Positions 1 to 9,096 of a stretch of DNA of 64,000 nucleotides are shown piece by piece. The number at the start of each line of letters is the position of its first letter. The stretch's first letter is position 1. The notes under the pieces were generated by a model. The model was not told the origin of the DNA and made no database searches. It worked only from the letters and a program-made list of their open reading frames with translations. This stretch comes from UBA9662 sp002729415 (lineage in GTDB: Bacteria; Poribacteria; WGA-4E; UBA9662). A program made the translations under genes and the position numbers. Location: assembly GCA_002729415.1 (NCBI GenBank), contig PBXZ01000071.1:33187-97186 (forward strand), written 5' to 3'.

Positions 1-78
1 AAGCTCCCTGCAACTGTTAGTGAAGTGGAAACGCTGATTAAAGCTGGAGCTACAGTGCAAACACCTGATACACAATAA
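1..78 (+). CDS. C-terminal tail of an unidentified protein
   Basis: Frame 1 is open from the first base to a TAA at 76-78, giving 25 residues rich in T, V and A that end in TPDTQ. The tail is hydrophilic, so it is not the end of the ATP synthase c subunit, which normally lies upstream of atpF. The window therefore suggests that atpB and atpE are not immediately upstream. I cannot identify the protein; a bactofilin-like neighbour is possible but unsupported. Confidence 0.5.
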   Translation, partial: KLPATVSEVETLIKAGATVQTPDTQ

Positions 79-149
79 CGTTAGGACTGGGAATTAGGTG
101 ACAAAACTAGAATCTAGGAAATTAAGGGGCGTGTAGTATACGTTCATTA

Positions 150-779
150 TTGCATATGAAGATATATTTGAGTTTAACATCTGTTTTATGTATAGCAATT
201 TTGGTGCTTACGCCGATTATGGCGTTTACCGCGGATGAAACTGATCATGGCAGTTCAGATCATACCAATGGTGGCCTTTTGGAAGCGATGGGATTGAATC
301 TGAAGCTGATTATTACTCAAGTGTTTGGGGTCCTCATTGTCTTGCTTGTTCTTAACAAATTTGTTTTCGGAAAAGTTGGCGGGATATTGGCTGATCGACA
401 GGATGAAGTTGTTTCACGGATGAACAAACTTGAGAGTGACCAAGCGGAACTTGATCGTTTAACAACTGAAACAACACAGCGACTCAACCAGATAGAAGCC
501 GAAGCACAACAGAAAATTCGATCTGCTATAGATCAGGGTAATGAAGAGCGTCAGCAGATACTGGAAGTCGCTCGGCAAGATGCTGCAAATCAGGTTGATC
601 AGGCCCGTGTTGAAATTCAGCGTGAGAAAGAAGAAGCAATTCTGGAGCTACGCAGTGTTGTATCTGAGATTGCGATTGATGCTGCCAGCAAAATTATTGA
701 TCAGCAACTGGATACTGAGACACATCGGCATATTGTTGATGAATATATTGGGCAACTTTCATCGGATGGTTTAGTTTAG
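150..779 (+). CDS. atpF: F0F1 ATP synthase subunit b
   Basis: Subunit b is the peripheral stalk that holds the F1 head against the membrane sector. The 209-residue frame starts at TTG 150, and ATG 156 (residue 3) is an equally good start; neither has a well-placed Shine-Dalgarno sequence. A first hydrophobic stretch at residues 5-26 looks like a signal peptide and is followed by an acidic, His-rich linker. The real membrane anchor is at about 53-73, then a long charged coiled coil rich in Q, E and R. Most bacterial b subunits are about 160 residues with only the second segment, so the N-terminal extension is unusual. The gene opens a six-gene F1 operon. Confidence 0.9.
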   Translation: MHMKIYLSLTSVLCIAILVLTPIMAFTADETDHGSSDHTNGGLLEAMGLNLKLIITQVFGVLIVLLVLNKFVFGKVGGILADRQDEVVSRMNKLESDQAELDRLTTETTQRLNQIEAEAQQKIRSAIDQGNEERQQILEVARQDAANQVDQARVEIQREKEEAILELRSVVSEIAIDAASKIIDQQLDTETHRHIVDEYIGQLSSDGLV

Positions 780-818
780 GTAAAGATAGGTATCAATTAC
801 ATAGTCAAAGGAAACTAG

Positions 819-1358
819 ATGCGGGATATTCGGGTAGCCAAACGTTACGCCGACGCCATCTATAGCGCTGCAGTTGAAGCTGAGGTTTTAGATAACGTAA
901 TTGAAGATGTTATCAGTTTGCTGGGTTTGATTAGAGACTCTGATGAATTCAATGCTTTCTTACACGATTTATTGATTGTACCTGAGAGCAAACAGTCAAT
1001 TCTGCAGGAATTATTCGGTAATCAACTTGACCCACTTGTGCTAAATTNCTTATTTCTTCTGGTCTTGAAAAAACGCGAACGGTCGACCGAAGATATTTTG
1101 TTAGCGTTCACACAACTTGTGGATGAACAAGCTGGGAGGTTGGTTGCAGATGTTACTTCTGCAATTGAGTTAACGAGTAAACAGCAAGATGCATTGGTTG
1201 AGAAACTTAGTGGTTATTCAGGGAAACAGGTTAGATTAAGTATGCGAGTTGATTCATCAATCAAAGGGGGATTTATTGCTAAGTTGGGAGACACCGTTTT
1301 TGATGGGAGTGTGGCAACGCAATTGCAACGGTTGAAAAGACAATTGGCGAGAGGATAA
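819..1358 (+). CDS. atpH: F0F1 ATP synthase subunit delta
   Basis: Delta links the b-subunit stalk to the top of the alpha3beta3 head. The 179-residue product has the family N-terminus (VAKRYADAIYSAAVE) and the C-terminal signature around KGGFIAKLGDTVFDGSV, which aligns with the conserved GG...IGD...DGS motif. An AAAGGAAA purine stretch precedes the ATG. One N at 1048 hides a residue. It sits 39 bases after atpF and 8 bases before atpA, the usual F1 order. Confidence 0.93.
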   Translation: MRDIRVAKRYADAIYSAAVEAEVLDNVIEDVISLLGLIRDSDEFNAFLHDLLIVPESKQSILQELFGNQLDPLVLNXLFLLVLKKRERSTEDILLAFTQLVDEQAGRLVADVTSAIELTSKQQDALVEKLSGYSGKQVRLSMRVDSSIKGGFIAKLGDTVFDGSVATQLQRLKRQLARG

Positions 1359-1366
1359 GAAACTTT

Positions 1367-2902
1367 ATGGCAAAAGATGTTAGACCTGATGAGATCTCAA
1401 GTATCCTAAAGCAACAACTTCTACAATACAGCCGTGATGTAGACGTTTATGATATGGGAACGGTACTGCAAGTTGGAGATGGGATTGCAAGAGTACATGG
1501 ATTAGCAAATGCTATGGCAGGTGAGCGCATAGAGTTCCCGAATGATGTTTTTGGTATGGTTTTCAATCTGGAAGAGGATAACGTTGGTTGTGTCCTTTTT
1601 GGAGAGGACAAGCTTATCCATGAAGGAGATACTGTTAAGCGAACTAATTCTCTTTTAGAAGTTCCTGTCGGAGAGGAGTTACTTGGACGAGTTGTTAACG
1701 CACTTGGTGAACCTCTTGATGGAAAAGGGCCAATTGAGACTTCCCAGACTCTCCCTGTTGAACGAAAAGGTTTGGGGATTGTTCAGCGGCAACCTGTGTC
1801 TGAACCCTTATTTACTGGTATAAAAGCAATCGACAGTATGATACCGGTTGGGCGAGGGCAACGGGAGCTGATTATTGGTGACCGGCAGACGGGGAAAACG
1901 GCCATTGCCATTGACACTATTATCAATCAGAAGGATTCTGGGGTGAAGTGTATTTATGTTGCTGTGGGACAGAAGGGGTCAACGGTTGCCCAGATTGTTA
2001 ATACTCTTGAAGATCATGGCGCTTTAGAATATACAATTGTTGTCTCTGCAACGGCAAGTGATGCTTCGCCGCTTCAATATCTTGCACCTTATACAGGGAC
2101 ATCGATGGGGGAATATTTTCGTGATCAAGGTGGACACGCATTAATCATTTACGATGATCTCACCAAGCATGCTTGGGCTTATCGGCAAATGTCTTTGTTG
2201 TTACGCCGGCCACCGGGGCGTGAGGCTTATCCAGGTGATGTTTTTTATCTGCATTCTCGCTTGCTTGAGAGAGCGGCGAAGTTAAGTGATAAGTTGGGTG
2301 CAGGATCGTTGACAGCACTTCCGATTATCGAAATTCACGAAGGCGATTTAACAACTTATATACCAACGAATGTTATTTCAATTACGGATGGCCAGATATA
2401 CCTGACGGCAGATCTGTTTAATGCTGGAATCCGCCCTGCAATTAATGCGGGTGTTTCCGTCTCACGCGTGGGAGGGGATGCGCAGATCAAAGCGATGAAA
2501 GCAGATGAAGTGGCTAAAACTATGCGGCTGGATTTAGCGCGTTACCGTGATGTGGCGGCGTTTGCCCAGTTTGGTTCTGACCTTGATGCCTCAACGCAAC
2601 AACAACTTCGTCGTGGGGATCGCTTAGTTGAGCTGTTAAAGCAGTCGCAATACGAACCAATGCCGGTGGAAAGGCAGATTGCATCGATTTTCTGTGGCTC
2701 CAACGGATACCTAGATGATCTGGATCTCCATGATCTGGCGCGATTCGAATCAGAGTTCTTGGTCTACATGGATCAAAATTATAACGATGTATTGGAAGAG
2801 ATTGCTGAAACTGGCGATTTAAGTGATGAGTTGGTTGAACGATTACACACAGCCGCAAAAAATTTCAAAAATATCTTTGACACAACTGAGTCCGACGCGT
2901 AA
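1367..2902 (+). CDS. atpA: F0F1 ATP synthase subunit alpha
   Basis: Alpha forms the non-catalytic nucleotide sites of the F1 head. The 511 residues match the family length. Visible motifs are the N-terminal beta barrel with GDGIARVHGL, the P-loop GDRQTGKT near residue 170, GQKGSTVAQ, the Walker B region ALIIYDDLTKHAWAYRQ, and RRPPGREAYPGDVFYLHSRL. The arginine finger region near SVSRVGGDAQ is intact. The start ATG follows atpH by 8 bases. No unusual features were seen. Confidence 0.97.
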   Translation: MAKDVRPDEISSILKQQLLQYSRDVDVYDMGTVLQVGDGIARVHGLANAMAGERIEFPNDVFGMVFNLEEDNVGCVLFGEDKLIHEGDTVKRTNSLLEVPVGEELLGRVVNALGEPLDGKGPIETSQTLPVERKGLGIVQRQPVSEPLFTGIKAIDSMIPVGRGQRELIIGDRQTGKTAIAIDTIINQKDSGVKCIYVAVGQKGSTVAQIVNTLEDHGALEYTIVVSATASDASPLQYLAPYTGTSMGEYFRDQGGHALIIYDDLTKHAWAYRQMSLLLRRPPGREAYPGDVFYLHSRLLERAAKLSDKLGAGSLTALPIIEIHEGDLTTYIPTNVISITDGQIYLTADLFNAGIRPAINAGVSVSRVGGDAQIKAMKADEVAKTMRLDLARYRDVAAFAQFGSDLDASTQQQLRRGDRLVELLKQSQYEPMPVERQIASIFCGSNGYLDDLDLHDLARFESEFLVYMDQNYNDVLEEIAETGDLSDELVERLHTAAKNFKNIFDTTESDA

Positions 2903-2913
2903 ATTGGAAATTA

Positions 2914-3783
2914 ATGGCTACACTTCGGGAAATTAGACGTCGGATTGCTAGTGTTACCAAAATTTCGCAGGTAACTGATGCCATGCGAATGGTTGCTATC
3001 GCCAAGCTCAGGCGTGCGCAGGAAGCTATTGAGGCAAATAGACCATATGCGGAGAAGTTTGACCTGTTGCTTGGTCATTTACTTGCTCAAATGGATATGG
3101 ATGAGGCCACTCATCCGTTTCTTGTCTCCCATGAAATGAAATCTGTTTGTCTGGTTGTTGTTTCCAGCGATCGCGGACTCTGTGGAGGGTTCAACACCAG
3201 CATTGTCAAAGCCTCGAATGAACGAATTGGTTTCTACAAAAATCAGGGGTTTGATGTCAGCTTAGTTTGTGTTGGTCGTCGCGTAGCCGATTCTTTTAGA
3301 AAGCGTGAACATAGGGTAGTTGCTGAATATTTGAATGCATTTCAGACTTTACGTTTTGAGACAGCTATTGATATTGTTAGCAAGTTTGATGAGCTTTATC
3401 TTGAAAAAAAAGTTGATAAAGTTGAGGTGATTTATAACAATTTTAGATCTGCAATCACACAAAATGTGTTAGTTGAGCAGTTGTTGCCGCTTACCCCTAA
3501 TCCTCCCACTGGTGACGACCTTTTTTTGGATTACCTTTACGAACCTACGCAGTCCGAGATTTTTGAACGGGTTTTATCGAAACATCTAAACATTCAAACT
3601 TGGAAGGTTTTGCTGGATTCTCATGCTGCGGAACACGCAGCACGGATGACTGCAATGGAAAACGCTACAAGTAATGCCAAAGAGATTATTGATGAGCTTA
3701 TACTGCAACGTAATCGCGCACGTCAGGCCATAATCACAAAAGAAATTTCAGAAATCGTGGGTGGTGCAGAAGCACTAGGTTAA
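2914..3783 (+). CDS. atpG: F0F1 ATP synthase subunit gamma
   Basis: Gamma is the rotating central shaft. The 289-residue protein begins with the conserved helix (REIRRRIASVTKISQVTDAM) and ends with the partner helix containing AARMTAMENATSNAKEIIDEL and NRARQAIITKEISEIVGGA, the two halves of the coiled-coil shaft. The Rossmann-like middle contains SSDRGLCGGFN, the standard family motif. It starts 11 bases after atpA. Confidence 0.96.
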   Translation: MATLREIRRRIASVTKISQVTDAMRMVAIAKLRRAQEAIEANRPYAEKFDLLLGHLLAQMDMDEATHPFLVSHEMKSVCLVVVSSDRGLCGGFNTSIVKASNERIGFYKNQGFDVSLVCVGRRVADSFRKREHRVVAEYLNAFQTLRFETAIDIVSKFDELYLEKKVDKVEVIYNNFRSAITQNVLVEQLLPLTPNPPTGDDLFLDYLYEPTQSEIFERVLSKHLNIQTWKVLLDSHAAEHAARMTAMENATSNAKEIIDELILQRNRARQAIITKEISEIVGGAEALG

Positions 3784-3799
3784 TTTGAAAGGATAGATT

Positions 3800-5200
3800 A
3801 TGAATCAGGGAAAAGTTTTAGAGGTTGTTGGTGCACGAGTAGATTTGGATTTTTCCGGTGGCGAATTGCCAGACATCTTAAATGCCGTTGAGGTTGAACG
3901 TGCAGATGGATCAAAACTTGTTCTCGAAATACAACAACATTTAGGGGAAAATCGTCTGCGTTGTATATCGATGGATACAACAGATGGTCTTGTACGAGGC
4001 GCGATGGCTACTGATACAGGCCAACCCATTACCGTTCCTGTTGGAGAAGCATCTCTGGGCCGCGTTATTAATGTGATAGGTGATCCTATTGATGAGGCAG
4101 GACCAATTGAGGCTGAAAAGCGCTATCCTATTCACCAGCATCCACCAGAGCACACAAAACTAAGTACTGTTGCAGAAATGCTTGAGACAGGGATCAAGGT
4201 TATTGATCTTATTCAACCGGTGGCCAAAGGCGGGAAAGTTGGTTTATTTGGTGGTGCGGGAGTTGGCAAGACGGTTCTAATTGCTGAGTTGATTAACAAC
4301 ATTGCAACACAGCATGGTGGTTATTCTGTTTTTTGTGGTGTGGGTGAGAGAACCCGTGAAGGAAATGGGTTTTGGATTGAACTGGATGAGTATGGTGTTC
4401 TCGATAAAACAGCGCTCGTTTTTGGACAAATGAACGAACCGCCTGGAGCACGTCTGAGAGTTGGGCTGGCCGGGTTGGCTATTGCAGAGTATTTTCGTGA
4501 TGAACAAAATCAAGACGTGTTGATATTTATTGATAATGTCTTTCGTTTTACCTTGGCAGGGGCAGAGGTGTCTGCTTTGATGGGTCGGATGCCTTCGGCT
4601 GTCGGCTATCAGCCGACGCTCGCTACCGAGATGGGGGAGATGCAAGAGCGTATTACTTCAACTGAGGACGGATCTATCACCTCATTCCAAGCTGTTTACG
4701 TTCCCGCTGATGATTATACAGATCCGGCTGTTATTACTGTTTTCGGTCATCTGGACGCGGCTACTCGATTAGAGAGATCTATCGTTGAAAAAGGGCGTTA
4801 TCCTGCGGTTGATCCACTGACATCAACTTCGAGAATCCTTGATCCTGCAGTTATCGGTGAAGAGCATTATCAAACTGCTCGTGCTGTTCAGGTGACGCTT
4901 CAGGAATATGAGGATCTCAAAGATATTATTGCCATTCTCGGTGTAGACGAATTGACAGATGAGCAGAAAGTTGTTGTTTCGCGTGCGAGAAGAATCGAAA
5001 TGTTTCTGTCGCAACCAATGTTTGTTGCTGCACGATTTACCAACACGCCAGGTAAGTATGTGAAAATTGAGGACACGATTAAAGGATGTCGAATGATTCT
5101 TGACGGGGAATGTGACGATTTATCTGAGCAATCTTTATACATGATTGGCCCGATAGAAGAAGCATTTGAAAAAGATGAAGGATCGGAGCAAGCAGCTTAG
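3800..5200 (+). CDS. atpD: F0F1 ATP synthase subunit beta
   Basis: Beta carries the catalytic sites that make ATP from ADP and phosphate. The 466-residue product has the P-loop GGAGVGKT near residue 150, the GERTREGN loop with the catalytic glutamate region, the MNEPPGAR motif, the Walker B segment VLIFIDNVFRFTLAGAEVSA and GRMPSAVGYQPTL. An AAAGGA Shine-Dalgarno lies just before the ATG. Length and order (after gamma, before epsilon) are standard. Confidence 0.97.
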   Translation: MNQGKVLEVVGARVDLDFSGGELPDILNAVEVERADGSKLVLEIQQHLGENRLRCISMDTTDGLVRGAMATDTGQPITVPVGEASLGRVINVIGDPIDEAGPIEAEKRYPIHQHPPEHTKLSTVAEMLETGIKVIDLIQPVAKGGKVGLFGGAGVGKTVLIAELINNIATQHGGYSVFCGVGERTREGNGFWIELDEYGVLDKTALVFGQMNEPPGARLRVGLAGLAIAEYFRDEQNQDVLIFIDNVFRFTLAGAEVSALMGRMPSAVGYQPTLATEMGEMQERITSTEDGSITSFQAVYVPADDYTDPAVITVFGHLDAATRLERSIVEKGRYPAVDPLTSTSRILDPAVIGEEHYQTARAVQVTLQEYEDLKDIIAILGVDELTDEQKVVVSRARRIEMFLSQPMFVAARFTNTPGKYVKIEDTIKGCRMILDGECDDLSEQSLYMIGPIEEAFEKDEGSEQAA

Positions 5201-5206
5201 TGTCTT

Positions 5207-5617
5207 ATGTTAGATCGACAATTTAGTGTTGAAATACGAACTCCCGAAAAACTGGTTTATCAAGGAGAAGTTAAGAGTATCCGTGCTTCAGGTACGAACG
5301 GTCCTTTTCAGGTTCTAACCGGTCATATTCCTTTTTTGACGACGATTGAATCTGGGGAGCTGATTGTAGAAGACCATCATGGGATTCGTTCAATGGCGAC
5401 TAGTAATGGGGTTTTCGAAGTCTTGCGAGATGGGGTTACTGTACTTGTTGAATCAGCTGAATGGTCTGATGAAATTGATACTCTGCGGGCCGAAGAAGCT
5501 TTACAGCATGCGAGAGAACAGTTAAAATCCCAACTTCCTGACATGGACTATATTCTTGCGGAGCTTGCTTTAGCCCGTGCTGTTGCTCGTTTGAAAGTTG
5601 CAAAGTCTTCTCGGTAA
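5207..5617 (+). CDS. atpC: F0F1 ATP synthase subunit epsilon
   Basis: Epsilon binds the foot of gamma and can inhibit ATP hydrolysis. The 136 residues show the N-terminal beta sandwich (FSVEIRTPEKLVYQGEVKSI, then FQVLTGHIPFLTTIESGEL) and a C-terminal helical hairpin with EEALQHAREQL and ALARAVARLKVA. It starts 6 bases after atpD and is the last gene before a strong hairpin, so it ends the operon. Confidence 0.93.
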   Translation: MLDRQFSVEIRTPEKLVYQGEVKSIRASGTNGPFQVLTGHIPFLTTIESGELIVEDHHGIRSMATSNGVFEVLRDGVTVLVESAEWSDEIDTLRAEEALQHAREQLKSQLPDMDYILAELALARAVARLKVAKSSR

Positions 5618-5634
5618 CGTCTGGTTAATTTATT

Positions 5635-5679
5635 AAAAGGGGGGACAGCTGAGAGGTTTTTTTCAGTTGTCCCCCTTTT
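5635..5679 (+). terminator. Strong hairpin after the ATP synthase operon
   Basis: The left arm at 5635-5652 (AAAAGGGGGGACAGCTGA) pairs with the right arm at 5663-5679 (TCAGTTGTCCCCCTTTT) with one G-T pair and one bulged G. The right arm ends in a T run, so this fits a rho-independent terminator for atpFHAGDC. The downstream GTG start of the next gene is only 10 bases away, which leaves no room for a promoter after the hairpin. Partial readthrough or attenuation is possible. Confidence 0.85.
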
Positions 5680-5688
5680 AACGTCAAA

Positions 5689-7275
5689 GTGTTCAGATTG
5701 GATCTCAAAAAAATAACCTACCAACTTCAGGCCAAAGATACAACGCTCTGGTCCGAAAATCCTGATGTACAGACAAAGATTCGCAATCGGCTTGGTTGGT
5801 TAGATTGTGTTGACCTGATGGGGACCTTTCTACCTGAGATTGAAGATTTTGTTGCGTCTATCAGGTCAGATTTTGATCGCATTATTTTGCTAGGGATGGG
5901 AGGCAGTAGCCTTGCCCCTGAGGTGTTTGCAACCATCTTTGGCATAGTGCCAGGTTATCCAGACTTGACAGTAGTTGATACAACAGATCCTGTTGCGATT
6001 CTGAAGATTGACCGAGAATTCGATTTAGCCAAAACACTCTTTATTGTTTCAACCAAGTCTGGTAGTACTATTGAAACTCTTAGTCTCTTCCAGTATTTCT
6101 ATCACCGGTTGGATAAGAAAGGTGGTAATTTTATTGCCATTACTGATCCAGCTTCAAACTTGGAAGAAATTGCAGATGAGTACTGTTTCCGTAAGACGTT
6201 TCTAAATCCGACCGATATTGGAGGGAGGTATTCTGCCCTGTCTTATTTTGGCCTTGTACCTGCTGGATTAATTGGTGTTGATCTGCATCAACTGTGGAAT
6301 TATGCGAAGCAGGTTGATGTCGATGGAGCAGTGAGGTTTGGAGAGCAGCTCGCAACATATGCTCTTACTGGTTATGATAAACTGACTCTTCTTGTTTCAT
6401 CCAAGCTTTCTGCATTAGGTTACTGGATTGAACAGTTGATCGCTGAAAGTCTTGGCAAGCAAGGTAAAGGGATTGTACCGATTGAAGGAGAGAGAATTAC
6501 CGAGCCCTCGTATTATAATAAGCAAGATAGGGTTTTTGTTTATATCCGTTTCGATGATGAATTAGATAATCAAGTCAGAAATATCGAAAAATCCGGTTTA
6601 TCGGTTATTAAAATTGAATTGAATGATATCTATTATCTGGGTCGTGAATTCTTCCGCTGGGAAATTGCAACAGCGATATCTGGAGCTATGATGCGACTCA
6701 ATCCGTTTGATGAACCCAATGTTACTGAGAGCAAGCTTATGACTGGAGAGTTCCTTGCTGACTTTCCTAAAGATGGGAAATTACCTGAAGAAACACTTGC
6801 ATTTGAAACAGAACAGATTAAAATCTATATTAATCCTTCTTGTTCAGAAACTGCGGCAGGTTCAATGAGCGGATGGGTTGAAAAATTTCTAGGCCAGGCA
6901 AAACTCGGAATTGATTACATTGCCGTACTCGCTTATATCCCAGAGGTCAAAGGAATACTTCAGTCTATTCAAATGGCTGTTCGCGATCGTTTCAAAATTG
7001 CGACAACTGTCGGTTATGGTCCACGTTATCTGCACTCAACAGGGCAACTTCATAAGGGTGGATTAAACAATGGGGTCTTTTTGATGGTTACAGTTGATGA
7101 TTTAGAAGACATAGAGATTCCATGCGTGTCTTATAGCTTCAGCAAATTGAAAATGGCGCAGGCATTTGGGGACTTACGCGCGTTATGCCGTAAAGATCGG
7201 CGTGTTGCTAGAGTCCACATTTCTGGTGATCTGAGTCAAGGGTTAGAAAAATTAAAGGGGATGATTGAAACATGA
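5689..7275 (+). CDS. pgi: Glucose-6-phosphate isomerase
   Basis: The enzyme interconverts glucose 6-phosphate and fructose 6-phosphate. The 528-residue protein shows the sugar-phosphate-binding SIS fold: LGMGGSSLAPEV near residue 67, the phosphate loop STKSGSTIET near 124, and TDPASNLEEIADEY. The C-terminal segment YGPRYLHSTGQLHKGGLNNG matches the Pgi half of bifunctional transaldolase/Pgi enzymes more than the classical E. coli form. No transaldolase domain precedes it. The GTG start has no visible ribosome binding site and lies right after the hairpin at 5635-5679, so the exact start is uncertain. The last four bases overlap the next gene. Confidence 0.9.
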   Translation: MFRLDLKKITYQLQAKDTTLWSENPDVQTKIRNRLGWLDCVDLMGTFLPEIEDFVASIRSDFDRIILLGMGGSSLAPEVFATIFGIVPGYPDLTVVDTTDPVAILKIDREFDLAKTLFIVSTKSGSTIETLSLFQYFYHRLDKKGGNFIAITDPASNLEEIADEYCFRKTFLNPTDIGGRYSALSYFGLVPAGLIGVDLHQLWNYAKQVDVDGAVRFGEQLATYALTGYDKLTLLVSSKLSALGYWIEQLIAESLGKQGKGIVPIEGERITEPSYYNKQDRVFVYIRFDDELDNQVRNIEKSGLSVIKIELNDIYYLGREFFRWEIATAISGAMMRLNPFDEPNVTESKLMTGEFLADFPKDGKLPEETLAFETEQIKIYINPSCSETAAGSMSGWVEKFLGQAKLGIDYIAVLAYIPEVKGILQSIQMAVRDRFKIATTVGYGPRYLHSTGQLHKGGLNNGVFLMVTVDDLEDIEIPCVSYSFSKLKMAQAFGDLRALCRKDRRVARVHISGDLSQGLEKLKGMIET

Positions 7276-8060
7276 AAAAAGGAATTTGTCTAGGGACTCT
7301 ACCTGGTGATTCGGTTGAAGATAGGTTTAAACTGGGAAAGGATGCTGGATTTGATGGTATTGAAATCGGCACGCTTGAGAATGATGGTGATCGACAGAAC
7401 TATAAGATGATTTCAAATCAGGTTGGTATTGATTTGTTTAGCGTGATGAACGCTAAACACTGGAGTTTGCCACTCTCTCACCCCGATCAGGAAGTTCGTA
7501 CTGNTTCNGCTCAAGGAGTGATTGATTCTATTGAAACAGCNGCTGTNATTGGTGCTAGTACAGTCTTACTGGTTCCTGCCGTTGTGAACCCTGAAATATC
7601 ATACGAGGACGCTTATAGTAGATCTCAGGCAGAAATTAAAAATCTAATACCTGTTTCTGAAGAGAAAAATGTAAAGATCTCAATTGAGAATGTGTGGAAC
7701 AAGTTTTTGCTGAGTCCTATTGAATTTGTCAACTATATCGACGAATTTGAAAGTGANTGTATTGGTGCCTACTTCGATGTTGGTAATATTTTGTTATATG
7801 GTTACCCTCAACATTGGATCCGTTCAATTGGCAATCGCATGGATAAGGTTCATATTAAAGGGTTTAATACCAATGGGTTTCGTTGGACGGGATTAATCGA
7901 AGATTGTTCAATCGATTGGAATTCAGTTATGGCGGCGCTTTCTGATATCAGTTATGATGGGTACATTACTGCTGAATTGGGTGTGGATCAAAATGATCCN
8001 ATTGGGGGCACACATAAAATTAGTCAAGACATGGATCNGATCATCGCTGGAGAAGTTTAG
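7272..8060 (+). CDS. Sugar phosphate isomerase/epimerase-like TIM barrel
   Basis: The 262-residue protein belongs to the xylose isomerase-like AP endonuclease 2 fold. It opens with GICLGTLPGDSVEDRFKLGKDAGFDGIEIG. Likely metal ligands lie in ISIENVWNKF (Glu), CIGAYFDVGNILLYGYPQHW (Asp and His), KVHIKGF (His) and YITAEL (Glu), the usual E-D-H-E pattern. Such proteins act as hydroxypyruvate isomerases, tagatose or ribulose-phosphate epimerases, or inositol enzymes; the substrate is not predictable here. ATGA overlap with pgi and a 5-base gap to the kinase imply translational coupling. Several Ns are present. Confidence 0.8.
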   Translation: MKKGICLGTLPGDSVEDRFKLGKDAGFDGIEIGTLENDGDRQNYKMISNQVGIDLFSVMNAKHWSLPLSHPDQEVRTXXAQGVIDSIETXAXIGASTVLLVPAVVNPEISYEDAYSRSQAEIKNLIPVSEEKNVKISIENVWNKFLLSPIEFVNYIDEFESXCIGAYFDVGNILLYGYPQHWIRSIGNRMDKVHIKGFNTNGFRWTGLIEDCSIDWNSVMAALSDISYDGYITAELGVDQNDXIGGTHKISQDMDXIIAGEV

Positions 8061-8065
8061 CAAAA

Positions 8066-9094
8066 ATGATAAAGGAATCACGTTTACAGGAGATACTTGG
8101 CAGGTTTNGTGATAGTAANATTTTGGTTATTGGTGATTTTTATCTAGATGCGTATTGGATGATCGATAAAACACNTTCGACTCTTTCGCTTGAAACNCCT
8201 TGGCATACTTCACCTGTTGTGGATCAACACTATAGCCCAGGAGCCGCGGGGACAGTTACCAACAACTTGAATGCNTTGGAGGTTGGTTCAGTTTACGTGG
8301 TTGGTGTAATCGGCGAAGATGGTTTNGGTACAACATTAGTTAACCGCCTCAATGAAAATGGTTGTATCACTGACTTCATGATTGGTTCCTCTGACCGNGT
8401 TACCCCNACTTATCTGAAACCAATCCANCGCGGTTATGAAAATGTGGCGGTTGAATCTTCCCGTTTTGACATTGAGAATCTCGTGCCATCATCATGTGAT
8501 TTGGAAGACCAAGTAATTGAAANCTTAAATGCGTGTGTCCCTTTAGTTGATGGTGTGATTGTTGGAGATCAAATGCCTCATGATAATTNGGGAGTGGTCA
8601 CTGACCGNGTTCGTGAGGAGATTTGTCGTCTTGCTACGGAACTTCCTGAGAAAGTCTTTTACGCCGATTCACGAACACGGATTGGACAATACAAGAACCT
8701 GATTATTAAGCCGAATCGGTTTGAAGCAAAACGAGCCATTGAGCCGGAATGGACTGGCGAGGATGTGGCTGTCGACGAAGTNAAAGANATCGGCAAAACT
8801 TTACTTTCACGCACTGGTCAGTCACTTTTCATCACTGTTGGGGATAATGGTATTGTGGTATTTGACAGTGGTAAAATCAGCCACGTACCAGGCATTTCTG
8901 TTGAAGGTCAAGTTGACCCTGTTGGCGCAGGTGACAGTGTTTCAGCTGGATTAGTAGCATCACTTTGTTGTGGCGGAAGTTACACCGAAGCTGCATTTAT
9001 TGGGAATCTTGTGGCTTCAGTCACTGTCACTAAGATTGGTACAACTGGTACTGCCTCGCCTGNCGAGGTAATTNATAGATTCTTGTCATTGTAG
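8066..9094 (+). CDS. PfkB/ribokinase-family carbohydrate kinase
   Basis: The 342-residue protein has the PfkB N-terminal strand ILVIGDFYLDAYW, the glycine-rich SPGAAGTVTNNL, and the C-terminal signature with DPVGAGDSVSAGL, whose Asp is the catalytic base. The layout resembles the kinase domain of heptose-phosphate kinase HldE/RfaE, but there is no nucleotidyltransferase domain. With the preceding isomerase-like gene it suggests phosphorylation of a sugar or polyol. More than a dozen Ns fall in this gene, most at third codon positions. Confidence 0.82.
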   Translation: MIKESRLQEILGRFXDSXILVIGDFYLDAYWMIDKTXSTLSLEXPWHTSPVVDQHYSPGAAGTVTNNLNXLEVGSVYVVGVIGEDGXGTTLVNRLNENGCITDFMIGSSDXVTXTYLKPIXRGYENVAVESSRFDIENLVPSSCDLEDQVIEXLNACVPLVDGVIVGDQMPHDNXGVVTDXVREEICRLATELPEKVFYADSRTRIGQYKNLIIKPNRFEAKRAIEPEWTGEDVAVDEXKXIGKTLLSRTGQSLFITVGDNGIVVFDSGKISHVPGISVEGQVDPVGAGDSVSAGLVASLCCGGSYTEAAFIGNLVASVTVTKIGTTGTASPXEVIXRFLSL

Positions 9095-9096
9095 AA

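Noticed and set aside
81..113. TTAGGA and TAGAAT upstream of atpF as a promoter
   Set aside because: The spacing is 21 bases and the minus 35 box is poor.
2520..2858. Minus-strand frame of 112 codons inside atpA
   Set aside because: It lies wholly within a conserved gene, has no ribosome binding site and resembles no protein family.
4277..4645. Minus-strand frame of 122 codons inside atpD
   Set aside because: It is a shadow of the conserved beta subunit gene.
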